Shown here: piece by piece, positions 7,700 to 15,872 of the stretch | Layout of the letters: each line of letters opens with the position of its first letter | How positions within the stretch are numbered: position 1 is the stretch's first letter | DNA from: a bacterium | Lineage (GTDB): Bacteria; Verrucomicrobiota; Verrucomicrobiia; Limisphaerales; J093 | DNA length: 36,748 bases | Assembly: GCA_021823625.1 (NCBI GenBank) | Contig: JAKANS010000044.1 | Coordinates: 1-36,748 of the forward strand | Direction of reading: 5' to 3' | Made by a program: the position numbers and the translations under genes | The notes under the pieces: model-generated | Told to the model about the DNA's origin: nothing | Database searches by the model: none | The model's input: the letters and a program-made list of their open reading frames with translations, nothing else

Positions 7700-10095
7700 A
7701 TCTTACCCCCGACGATCCCAAACTCACCGCCTACGTGCTCGAGGAACTTGACCCCGCCGAGCAGGCGGCCGTGGGCGCCACCATCCAAGACTCCGCCCCG
7801 CTCTACGAAGAAACGCTGCAAATCTACGCCACCGCGCGCTGGCTGGCGGACGAATTGAAGGACGTTCCGCAACCCGGTCTCGATGCGGACCGGGAGGCGG
7901 TCGTCACCGAAGCCATCGAACAACGGGCGGCTTCGGGCGCAAGGGCGTTCGCGGAAGCGGATGAGGTTGATGCGCCGCCGAACGTGCTTCCGTTCGCCGC
8001 TTGGGTGTGGCGTTGGGGCCTGGCTGCGACCGCGCTTGCCGCGTGTCTGGTTTTGGCGTTTTTCAGTTGGCAGCGGTGGGGAAGACCTCAGCCAAACGCG
8101 TTGGTGGCCCTGGCTGGGAGACCGGAACCGCCTGCGTCCACAAGCCCGCCGCCGGAGCCGCAGCCCAGCAACCTCGACGCCAACAGCGCGGCGGACCAAA
8201 GTTACCAACCTTCGCCTCAAGGTTCCGTTACGGAACCCAATGCCGGGATTCCGGCTGAATCTTCGCCGCCCGCCACGAATCCGCCGAAACCGCTGAACAT
8301 GGACATTCGGTGGATGGGCCCGGCTCCGAAAGGATACGAGAATCCTCCCAGCAACGTGCCGGCGCAGCCGCCACCGCCCGCTGCGAACCCGCCGGCCCAA
8401 CCGAGGCAGGATATCCGGATGATGATGCGGTACGGGCTCGTGCCGAAAGGATTCAAGCTCGACCGGGGTTCCACGCCGACACAGCCGCCGCCGTCCGCGA
8501 CCGCACCTTACCGGCAGACACCGCCCACCTACGACCCGAGCACGAGGCTGTGGCGCTACCGTGCCGGCAACGCAGTCAACGACTGGCCAACCTTGAGATA
8601 TTGGCATCGGCCTTCAACCCGCGCCCCCGGCACCGAATCTTACGCGCCGATCCGCGAGAACGGGTTTCTCGATCCGCTGAACGAACCGCTCTCGACCTTC
8701 GGCCTGGACGTGGACACGGCGTCCTACGCGCTGGTCCGGCGCTTCCTGAACGAGGGCCGCTGGCCGCCGCGGGACGCGGTCCGGATCGAGGAAATGATCA
8801 ATTACTTCGCTTACGATTACGGCGCGCCGCGTGATGACTCGCCGTTTGCGGTGAACCTGGAAGTCGCCGGCTGCCCCTGGAACGCCGGGCACCGCTTGGT
8901 GCGGATCGGCGTCAAGGCCCGCGAACTCGCTCGCGCTGATCAACCTCCGTGCAACCTGGTGTTCCTCGTGGACGTGTCGGGTTCGATGTCGCCGGCCAAA
9001 AAGCTGCCGTTGCTCAAGCAGGGTTTGCGGATGCTCGTCGAGCGTCTGCGTCCGCAGGACACCGTGGCCATCGTCGTGTACGCGGACAACTCGCGCGTTG
9101 TGCTGCCGCCCACCCGCGGCGACCGCAAAGAGGCGATCATGGCTGCGCTCGACCGCTTGCACGCCAGCGGCACTACCAACGGCGGCGCGGGCATTCAGAC
9201 CGCTTACGACCAAGCGCGCCGGCACTTCAATTCCGAAGGCGTCAACCGCGTCATTCTCTGCACCGACGGCGATTTCAACGTCGGCCTCACCGACCCGCTG
9301 GCGTTGCAAAACCTGGTGCAGTACAAGACGCGTTCGGGCGTATTCCTGTCCGTGCTCGGTTTCGGCGTGGGCAACTACAAGGATTCCACGATGGAACGGC
9401 TGGCCGACCGCGGCAACGGCAACTACGCCTACGTGGACACGTTGAACGAGGCACACAAGGTCCTGATCGAGCAGATGAGCGGCACGCTGGTGACGGTGGC
9501 CAAGGACGTGAAGGCGCAAGTCGAGTTCAACCCCGCCTGGGTGCGCGAGTATCGTCTGATCGGCTATGAAGACCGCGCGTTGGCGCCGCAGGATTTCAAC
9601 AACGACCGCCAGGATGCCGGCGATCTCGGGGCTGGCCACACGGTGACGATGCTTTACGAAATCGTGCCGAACGCGGATCGCTCACGCAGGTCCGACGTGG
9701 ACCCGCTGCGGTACCAACCTTCGCCGCGGCGGCCAAGTCCCAGCGTGGCCAGCGACGAGTTGCTGACCCTGAAACTCCGTTACAAGGAGCCGGACGGCGC
9801 GACGAGCCGGTTGCTGGAATTCCCGCTCAAGGACAGCGGCCGCCCTTACGCGCAGGCGTCGGCCGACTTCAAATTCGCCTCGGCGGTGGCGGCCTTCGGC
9901 ATGATCCTCCGCGATTCGCCGCACAGGGGCTCGGCGACGCTGGGCGGCGTGCTCGAACTCGCCGGGGAAGGCATCGGTCCCGACCCTCGCGGCTATCGGC
10001 AAGACTTTCTGGACTTGGTCCGACGGGCGGAAAACCTGAGACCGTCGCGTCCGCCGGCGTCGGATTCGCACGGCAGTGGCGGTCGCTTCCAGTGA
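7696..10095 (+). CDS. Membrane-anchored VWA-domain protein (YfbK-like) with anti-sigma-like N-terminus
   Basis: This 799-residue protein begins like cytosolic anti-sigma domains (LTAYVLEELDPAEQAAV, a short helical stretch without a zinc site). One transmembrane segment follows (about 103-125, WGLAATALAACLVLAFFSW). A Pro-rich linker of about 200 residues carries a repeated DIRWMGPAPKGYE/DIRMMMRYGLVPKGFK motif. The periplasmic part matches the YfbK arrangement: a DVDTASYALVRRFLN...VRIEEMINYF block (about 335-380), a VWA domain with an intact MIDAS motif (D426-V-S-G-S, then TNGG and CTDGDFNVG), and a C-terminal DUF3520-like region. It probably senses or binds an envelope ligand through the MIDAS metal and controls the coupled sigma factor. 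That signalling role is inference; the domain order is seen. Confidence 0.88.
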   Translation: MNLTPDDPKLTAYVLEELDPAEQAAVGATIQDSAPLYEETLQIYATARWLADELKDVPQPGLDADREAVVTEAIEQRAASGARAFAEADEVDAPPNVLPFAAWVWRWGLAATALAACLVLAFFSWQRWGRPQPNALVALAGRPEPPASTSPPPEPQPSNLDANSAADQSYQPSPQGSVTEPNAGIPAESSPPATNPPKPLNMDIRWMGPAPKGYENPPSNVPAQPPPPAANPPAQPRQDIRMMMRYGLVPKGFKLDRGSTPTQPPPSATAPYRQTPPTYDPSTRLWRYRAGNAVNDWPTLRYWHRPSTRAPGTESYAPIRENGFLDPLNEPLSTFGLDVDTASYALVRRFLNEGRWPPRDAVRIEEMINYFAYDYGAPRDDSPFAVNLEVAGCPWNAGHRLVRIGVKARELARADQPPCNLVFLVDVSGSMSPAKKLPLLKQGLRMLVERLRPQDTVAIVVYADNSRVVLPPTRGDRKEAIMAALDRLHASGTTNGGAGIQTAYDQARRHFNSEGVNRVILCTDGDFNVGLTDPLALQNLVQYKTRSGVFLSVLGFGVGNYKDSTMERLADRGNGNYAYVDTLNEAHKVLIEQMSGTLVTVAKDVKAQVEFNPAWVREYRLIGYEDRALAPQDFNNDRQDAGDLGAGHTVTMLYEIVPNADRSRRSDVDPLRYQPSPRRPSPSVASDELLTLKLRYKEPDGATSRLLEFPLKDSGRPYAQASADFKFASAVAAFGMILRDSPHRGSATLGGVLELAGEGIGPDPRGYRQDFLDLVRRAENLRPSRPPASDSHGSGGRFQ

Positions 10096-10169
10096 ACTCA
10101 ACCTGAAATCGGATTTCGGAGCTCGAACTTCGGACTTCGGGCTGAAGCCGTGTTCAAATCGAGAACGAC

Positions 10170-11237
10170 CTACTTCTGCGCCTTCGCCGCCAGTTCCTTG
10201 AGCCACTTCTGGTAGCGCGCTTCGAGGAACTCGCGCGATTTGTGCTCGGGGTAGTTGAGCACCAGGTAGTCGAGCGTAAACTTGTCGTTCTTCTTGTACT
10301 CGAGCGGCGTCTTGTCGAGGTTCTGCGTCGCCGACAGGTACGCGAACGGGTCGAGCATGCTGAAGAAATGGCTTTTGCCGGCGTTATGCGGGCTGGCGAA
10401 AATCGCGACCGTCACGGGCTGGCCGTCGATCTCGTGCTCGGTGGCGGCCCAGCGCGCCGGAAGCACGTCGCCTCGCTGCTCGGCCGAATAGGGCGCGTTC
10501 TCGGAGTTCAGGTGCTTGGCCTGGCGGTCGAAGGCGCGCACGAAGCGCATGCCCAGGCCGTGGTAATTCGCGCCGGTGAGCTTGACGGCGTCGGCGCCCG
10601 GTCCGGCGGTGAATTCCGCATGCCACCCCAGCGCCACCTCGCCGGCGGCTTCGTCCGCGACGAGGGTGAGCGTGCGCACTTCGCGCAAGAGTGCCCGCTG
10701 GAACCGGTCTGGCGCCTCGCGGTTGGTGTCGGCCAGCCAGAAAATGCCTTGGGTGAACACCGCCATCGGGTGGCCTTCCGGCGTGCGCGCCACGTAACGC
10801 ATCGGCACGGGCGAGACCTCCTCCACGCCCGGATCGGTCGCCTCCTCCCAAAAATTCCGGCCGTTCACGGTGATGCCGTACATGAGGCCGTGGTGATGGC
10901 GGTGGTCGGACGGCGAATCGAGCAGGAAGTTTTCGCCGCGCAGCGTGCGCAGTTCCTTCACGTACGGCTTGAACTGCTCGGGCGCCATCGCGAACAAGAG
11001 CAGGCTGCGGTCACGCAGCGTGATCTCGATCTCCGACTTCGCAGGCTTCACGATCATCTTGATCGGCGGCAACTGGAGCACCATGTCCTCCAAACCACCG
11101 CTTCGGGAGATCAGCGGCGGCGGTTCTGCAGCCAACAGAGATGCGGTCAGGGCCAAACCAAGGACCGCAACCGGCAGGCGCGAGAGCAGACGGGAATTGC
11201 GGAGAACACGGCCGGGAGACAGGCGATAAAGCTTCAT
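10170..11237 (-). CDS. PmoA-family (DUF6807) secreted protein
   Basis: This 355-residue protein starts at MKLYRLSPGRV; a GTG at 11255 that overlaps the upstream stop (GTGA) is an alternative start adding 6 residues. A signal peptide is visible (LPVAVLGLALTASLLAAEPP). The family signature S-D-H-R-H-H-H-G-L-M-Y-G lies near residue 110, with RNFWEEATDPGVEEV after it and further conserved stretches to the C-terminus. Despite the name, DUF6807/PmoA proteins are not methane monooxygenase subunits; they are extracytoplasmic proteins often found near sugar-metabolism genes. The His-rich motif could bind a metal, but that is inference. It is directly downstream of the RND exporter gene and faces the VWA gene tail-to-tail. 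Confidence 0.82.
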   Translation of the reverse strand: MKLYRLSPGRVLRNSRLLSRLPVAVLGLALTASLLAAEPPPLISRSGGLEDMVLQLPPIKMIVKPAKSEIEITLRDRSLLLFAMAPEQFKPYVKELRTLRGENFLLDSPSDHRHHHGLMYGITVNGRNFWEEATDPGVEEVSPVPMRYVARTPEGHPMAVFTQGIFWLADTNREAPDRFQRALLREVRTLTLVADEAAGEVALGWHAEFTAGPGADAVKLTGANYHGLGMRFVRAFDRQAKHLNSENAPYSAEQRGDVLPARWAATEHEIDGQPVTVAIFASPHNAGKSHFFSMLDPFAYLSATQNLDKTPLEYKKNDKFTLDYLVLNYPEHKSREFLEARYQKWLKELAAKAQK

Positions 11238-11251
11238 ATTCAAAGTGTTTT

Positions 11252-13678
11252 TCACGACCGATCTTGGGGCTTGGCGGGCGGTTTGGCCAGTCCCAAGCCC
11301 GGCCGGCTCAGCCACGCCGGCACCAGCAACAGCACCGACGCCTGAGCCGCGATGAACGTGCCGGCCAGCAACAGCCCGAAGTGCACCACCGGCGGAAACG
11401 ACGACAGCGTGAACAGCGCCAGCACACCCACGAGAATCACAGTGGTCCACACGATCGGCGGGCCTTTGATGCGCAGCGTCTCCCGCACCGCCTCCAACGG
11501 TGACCGGCCGGCCCGCCGTTCCTCGCGCCAGTGCGTCAGGAAATGCACGGTGTCGTCCTCGACGATCCCCAGCGCGATGGCGCCGACCATGACGGTGATC
11601 GAGTTCAGCGGCAATTGGGCAAAGCCGGCGCCGGCCAGCACGACCGCGACCGGCACGGCGTTCGCGACCACCGCCAGCAGCGCCAGCCGCACCGAGCGCC
11701 ACAGCACCGCCAGCACCAGTGCGATCATCGCCACCGCGCTCCCCGCGCTGTCCACCTGGCTGCGCAAAATCCGGCGGTCCGCCTCGAGGATCGAATGCAT
11801 GCCTTTCGCGGCCGACACGCTCACGCCCGTCGGGGCCGTGCGCTCGGCGTAGGCCTGGATTTCGCCGATCAGCCGCAGGTACTGCGTCGCCGGCAGATCA
11901 CGCGTGCGCACCACCAGTTCCGCGTTGCGCGCCGCCGGATCGGCCAACGCGGCCAGGAACGGGAAATCGTACGAGCGAATGGCGGTGGCGAAGAGCGCAA
12001 TCAGGAGCGGGTTTTCCGGCAGTCTCAACGCTTCCGGCCGGCCGCCTTCCCAAATCTGGTTCACCATCGCCAGCAATTGCGGGTACGAAAAAACGCCGGT
12101 CGTCTCCGGACGCGATTCGGCGAAGCGATGCACGGCCTCGAGGTAGCGGAAAAAGGCCGGGTCGTTCAGGCCGTTGGTGCGGCCGGAGTCGAAGTCGATC
12201 TGCACGACGTTGATGCCGCCATAAACGCGGTCGAGTTCCTCCAGTGCCTGCCGCGTGGGGCTGCGCGGCGAAAGCGTTTCGATCATGCGCACGTCCGTGC
12301 GGACCCGCGCCAGGCCCACGCCGGCGAACACCGCGGCCAGCGCCGCGACCGACACGATCCACCCCCACCGCGCCTGTACAAACCGCGCCCACCGCCCAGC
12401 CAAGTCGCCGCCGCCCGCCAGCGGATTCCGCGTCAGCGCCGGATCGCGCCGCAGCAGTGGCCAGCGGGTGGCGAACAGTTTGAGCAGCGCCAGACCGGGA
12501 CCGAAGGTGAAGCCGTGCACGACCGCCAGGCACAGGGCGCCGAGCCAGCCGAAATCGCGCATCTGCGGGACCCCGCCCACGGTCAACGACAGCAGGCCGA
12601 TGACGGTGGTCAGCGTGGAAAGTGCCGCTGGCCGCACCACCGTTTTCAAGGCGGCGTGGATCGCTTCGTCCGCGGCCAGGCCTTCGCCCGCCGCCCGCCG
12701 GTACGCCGTCAACAGGTGCATCAGCAAGGTGAGATGAATGCCGGTCAGCAGCGGCAGCAACATCACGGAAAAGACGTTCAGTTGCGCGCCCGCCGCGTGG
12801 ATGACGCCGGGCAGGAGCGCGAGCACGGAGGCTTGGTTCAGCAGCGTCAGGACGGTGAGCTGCACCGACCGGAACGTGAGCCACAGCACGAGCACCACCA
12901 CAGCGAGCGCCGCCGGCAGGAAGCGAACCAAGTCGTGGCGCAGTGTCGCGCGGATTTCATTGGCAATCAGCGGCACGGCCAGGACGCGCAGCGACAGGCC
13001 GGCCGCGCGGAACGGCACGAGCACCGCGTTTGCCTGCGCGCGAAAGCGCTCCTGTTCTAGCGGGCTGGCGGCCTGGCGGTCGTATTGCACGGTCAGCAGC
13101 GTGTGCCGGCCGTCGGCCGAGACCATGATGTTCCGCACCAGCGGATGGGACAGGCAGAAGGTCCTCAAGCCCGCCAGCTCGCCGGGCGTGAGCGGACCGT
13201 CCGGGACCAGCGGCACCATGTCGAAACCGAACCCGCGCCGCACCGGCTTCACCGAGTGCGTGAGGCTTTTGACTTCGACCACGTCCGGCTGGCGCTCGAA
13301 GGCGTCGCTCAAGCGCCGCACCGTGTCCAGGCCCGCATTCGAGAACAGGTTCGTGAGTTCCAGGCTCACGACCAGGACATCGGTGTCGCCGAGGATTTCG
13401 CGGACCTGTTCGTAGCTGGCCAGGTTGCGCTGGTCGCCCTGGAGCAAGGCCTTCAGTTCCGCGCTGACGCCGAAACGGGCGAGCGGGAGCAGCAAGGGCA
13501 GGCAGAGCAACGCCGTGACGGCGAGCGACGCGCGCGGAAAGCGGAGGAAGGGATTCCAGTCGCGGCGTGTCACGGTGACGGAGGTTAACGGCCAAACGCC
13601 GGCCGCGAAGCAAAAAGCGGCCGAGGGCAGCCGCAGGCTTGCCGAGGCAACCCGAATGAGGAAAGCAGTAAAACTCAC
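11252..13678 (-). CDS. RND/MMPL-family transporter
   Basis: The reading frame is 808 residues. The first 35 residues are doubtful, and a GTG at 13573 (VTRRDWNPFLRF) is an equally likely start. The protein shows the two-fold RND plan: TM1 (AVTALLCLPLLLPLARF), a large periplasmic loop (VSAELKALLQGDQRN...), a 5-TM block (ALAVVVLVLWLTF to ALCLAVVHGFTFGPGLALL), then TM7 (WIVSVAALAAVFAGVGLARVRTD), a second loop and a second 5-TM block ending SFPPVVHFGLLLAGTFIAAQASVLLLV. The GALCLAVV and GAIALGIVEDDTVHF stretches contain the acidic residues expected in the proton-relay TM4/TM10 region. Substrates of such MMPL proteins are lipids or hydrophobics. No periplasmic adaptor or outer-membrane partner is adjacent. 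Confidence 0.88.
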   Translation of the reverse strand: MSFTAFLIRVASASLRLPSAAFCFAAGVWPLTSVTVTRRDWNPFLRFPRASLAVTALLCLPLLLPLARFGVSAELKALLQGDQRNLASYEQVREILGDTDVLVVSLELTNLFSNAGLDTVRRLSDAFERQPDVVEVKSLTHSVKPVRRGFGFDMVPLVPDGPLTPGELAGLRTFCLSHPLVRNIMVSADGRHTLLTVQYDRQAASPLEQERFRAQANAVLVPFRAAGLSLRVLAVPLIANEIRATLRHDLVRFLPAALAVVVLVLWLTFRSVQLTVLTLLNQASVLALLPGVIHAAGAQLNVFSVMLLPLLTGIHLTLLMHLLTAYRRAAGEGLAADEAIHAALKTVVRPAALSTLTTVIGLLSLTVGGVPQMRDFGWLGALCLAVVHGFTFGPGLALLKLFATRWPLLRRDPALTRNPLAGGGDLAGRWARFVQARWGWIVSVAALAAVFAGVGLARVRTDVRMIETLSPRSPTRQALEELDRVYGGINVVQIDFDSGRTNGLNDPAFFRYLEAVHRFAESRPETTGVFSYPQLLAMVNQIWEGGRPEALRLPENPLLIALFATAIRSYDFPFLAALADPAARNAELVVRTRDLPATQYLRLIGEIQAYAERTAPTGVSVSAAKGMHSILEADRRILRSQVDSAGSAVAMIALVLAVLWRSVRLALLAVVANAVPVAVVLAGAGFAQLPLNSITVMVGAIALGIVEDDTVHFLTHWREERRAGRSPLEAVRETLRIKGPPIVWTTVILVGVLALFTLSSFPPVVHFGLLLAGTFIAAQASVLLLVPAWLSRPGLGLAKPPAKPQDRS

Positions 13679-13779
13679 CCTGGCTCGTTCCCTGGGGGAG
13701 AATCGACCGCCGCGCGGCCCCGTCGGTGTCTCTCCGACGACATCGGTCTGTCTGGATGAGTGATCCGAGATTGGGTTGG

Positions 13780-13802
13780 CGACGACTCACGTCGGCGACT
13801 AC
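13780..13802 (-). repeat. Dispersed 23-bp repeat (single copy)
   Basis: On the minus strand it reads GTAGTCGCCGACGTGAGTCG followed by TCG. It shares the pattern GTAG-YCG-N2-GACGT-N-AGTC-N2-CG with the two inverted copies at 16335-16357 and 16387-16409. It lies in the 268-bp gap between the exporter gene and the toxin-antitoxin pair, where I see no gene. Confidence 0.5.
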
Positions 13803-13946
13803 GCCAGATTCGCGGTTGAAATCCTCGGTGGCGACGGCCCCGCACGGCCGCAAGCTGGGGATCGAGGCGGCGCCGGGGGCGAACTGGAATCGGCGCGGGC
13901 GAAGAAGCTCAACAACCACTTGAAGCCTTTACGGACGGGTTGGGTA

Positions 13947-14249
13947 TCACGGGCGTGCCTGCCAGTGCCCGTCATGACGGGCGGCGTGGATTACGGCCAC
14001 AACCGTCACCACATCCCCGACGAAGCGATAAACAATCCGGTAGGGAAAACTCCGCGGGAAGCACCACCGGGCACCCAAGCGCCGGTTGCGCAACCGGTAA
14101 ACCAGCGGATTCGGCAGCAGGGCGTCAATGGCGGTCACAACCTCACGGATGAATCGCTCGCCCAAACCTCCTTGGTGTTCCTCGTACCAGGCGGCAGCTT
14201 CGGCCATGTCCGCCAGTGCCTGCGGCCGGATTTCCAGCCGGTGGCTCAC
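13947..14249 (-). CDS. RelE/ParE-family toxin
   Basis: Starting at the GTG that overlaps the antitoxin stop (GTGA), the protein is 100 residues: SHRLEIRPQALADMAEAAAWYEEHQGG, LGERFIREVVTAIDALLPNP, then RRLGARWCFPRSFPYRIVYRFVGDVVTVVAVIHAARH. The A-x-x-D-x-x-E-A-x-x-W-Y-E helix and the terminal FPYRIVY-R...VVAVIHAAR strands are classic for ParE/RelE toxins, which inhibit gyrase (ParE) or cleave mRNA on the ribosome (RelE). Which activity applies cannot be decided here. The frame extends upstream to 14306, but the coupling and fold boundaries favour 14249. It is encoded directly after its antitoxin. Confidence 0.85.
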   Translation of the reverse strand: MSHRLEIRPQALADMAEAAAWYEEHQGGLGERFIREVVTAIDALLPNPLVYRLRNRRLGARWCFPRSFPYRIVYRFVGDVVTVVAVIHAARHDGHWQARP

Positions 14250-14479
14250 CGTTTGAATGGAGCCAGCAAACGCGCCTTGGTTTCCTCCCACGGGAGGGAA
14301 GTCCACGGGTTGGCTTCGCAGTCCTGAAAGCGCTCTTCAATGATGGCCTTTTCCGTGTCGGTCAGCAGGCCGTCGTCCAGCCAGTCGTCTTGGTCCAATT
14401 CCGCGAGGCGCACCCGCACCTCCTGACGCTCCTCCGGCGTGAGCTTGGGCAATTCCTGCAGAATCTCGGTCTTGCTCAT
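14246..14479 (-). CDS. Addiction-module antitoxin
   Basis: This 77-residue protein, MSKTEILQELPKLTPEERQEVRVRL..., has the short helical N-terminus and the acidic tail with W (DCEANPWTSLPWEETKARL) of the small 'addiction module protein' antitoxin family paired with ParE/RelE toxins. Such antitoxins wrap the toxin with a C-terminal helix. A dedicated DNA-binding domain is not obvious. The antitoxin-first order with a 4-nt overlap (GTGA) is normal for this type. The pair sits between the exporter gene and a truncated surface-protein gene. Confidence 0.85.
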   Translation of the reverse strand: MSKTEILQELPKLTPEERQEVRVRLAELDQDDWLDDGLLTDTEKAIIEERFQDCEANPWTSLPWEETKARLLAPFKR

Positions 14480-14553
14480 GGCGGGAAATTAGCGATTGGC
14501 TTGGGCTTGAGCAAGGGCTGGCTTGGGCGGTGTTGGTTCCTGCGTCTGGCGTA

Positions 14554-15837
14554 TCACGGCCCTATCAGCCGGTAGAAACGCTGGGCGAAGGTACTGGCCT
14601 GGGGCTCCTCAAACTCGACCGAGCCGTCGGCGGCGCCGAGCGCGGAACCGACGCGGTTCCAGGTTTGCAGATCCTCGGAGGCCTCGACGTCGAACGTCAC
14701 GTTGGGGCTGCCGCTGGCGCGCAATCGCAACGCTCCCTCCGCGGTGATCGCCACCGTCTCGATCACCGGCGGCGGCACGGGAATGCGCACCGTCGCACCG
14801 GGTTGAGTCGGCTGGGATTGCTCGTTGCCGGCGTTGTCGCGAGCCACGGCGATGAAACGGTAGGTGACGCCGGGAGAACCGGTGAACACGGCGCTGGTCT
14901 GCTGCGGACTCAGGCGCTCGGCCCAGCGGACATAGTTGGCACCATCCGAGGAGACCAGCAGGTCAACACTGGCCAGGCCCGCTCCTCCCGCGTCATCTTC
15001 GGCGGCCCAAGTGACGGTTACGGTGCCGTCCTCGCTGGGAATGGCCGAGACCATGCGGCTCGAAGGCGCATCCGCGTCAATGGTATTGAAGATCAGCGGC
15101 GTCTCGATTGGGTCGTTGTAGTCAAAGACAATGCTCGCTCGATTGGCAACTCTTGCGCCGCTCGGCAGGTCGGAGACAGGGCGGACGAAGTAGCTGAGAC
15201 TACCTTCGCCGATGTGGTTGGTGTCGTTCGGATAGAGTAAGCCAAGCAGCGGGTTTTCGGGGTACCAACCGGCCTCTGGGTCCAACGAGGTGAGGCTCAA
15301 AGTCAGCAGGCGTGTGGGCACGTCGAGGTGCGCGGCCACTTCGACGAGGATGGCGTTGGTGGGCGGCAGTGCCAGCGCGAAAGCGCTCGCGTCGCCCAGC
15401 GGGATGAGGGTCTGGTTGGTAACGGTGAAGGCCAGGCGCGTCTCGTAATGATTGAGGCCGGCAGGGAGGGCGAGGGTCTGATTGGCGAAGGCGATCTCGG
15501 TCAACTCGAAGGTGCTGAGGTCGAGGTTCGGGTCGAGAGTGTCGGAGACGGTGACGCGCTGGGCCGGGGCGGTGGCGCTGGGCTGGTTCTCGAACAGGAT
15601 TTGATAGGCCATCACGCCGCCCGCCGGCAGGTAGCCCGCACTGCCATAGCCCGCCGGCCCGAGTTTGTCGTTCGGGTCGCGCGAGCGGAAGATGAAGGCC
15701 AACAAATCGAAATCATGATAATAGTCGTGAAGGAAATCGAGGATGTCTCCATACTTGTCAAAAATCTTGCCGCTTACATTGTAAGCGTCCAAAACCTTCT
15801 TTGCCCGTTGATACTTAAGCGGCGTATCAAAAGGATG
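14554..15837 (-). pseudogene. C-terminal part of a large surface/adhesin-like protein, 5'-truncated
   Basis: The frame encodes about 420 residues and has no ATG; it opens just after a stop inside a palindrome at 15836-15872. It contains S-x-DPNDKLGPAGYGSAGYLPAGG, then ATAPAQRVTVSDTLDPNLDLSTFEL and a VRPVSDLPSGARVANRASIVFDYNDPI block, which together form the conserved repeat-like domain near the C-terminus of giant secreted proteins of Planctomycetes/Verrucomicrobiota. A fibronectin-like segment (GTVTVTWAAEDDAGGAGLASVDLLVS) and the sorting-like tail ...RFYRLIGP follow. No signal peptide is present. These are normally C-termini of proteins of well over 1000 residues, so the upstream part is missing, most likely lost by rearrangement at the palindrome. 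Confidence 0.72.
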
Positions 15838-15872
15838 TCAGGTACCTCCGGCAGAGCCGGAGATACCTGACA
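15836..15872. repeat. REP-like palindrome (17-bp arms, 3-nt loop)
   Basis: The left arm TGTCAGGTACCTCCGGC and right arm GCCGGAGATACCTGACA differ by a single mismatch and flank an AGA loop. This is too long and symmetrical for chance. It marks the 5' edge of the truncated surface-protein frame. There is no T-run on either side, so it is not a simple Rho-independent terminator. Confidence 0.85.

Noticed and set aside
10105-10130. GAAATC-G-GATTTC palindrome and TTCGGA repeats between the VWA and DUF6807 genes
   Set aside because: Arms are only 6 bp, and no T-run follows, so it does not qualify as a terminator.
10242-13060. Long plus-strand frames opposite the DUF6807 and RND genes
   Set aside because: They are antisense shadows of well-supported genes, with Arg/His/Gln-rich sequence and no motifs.
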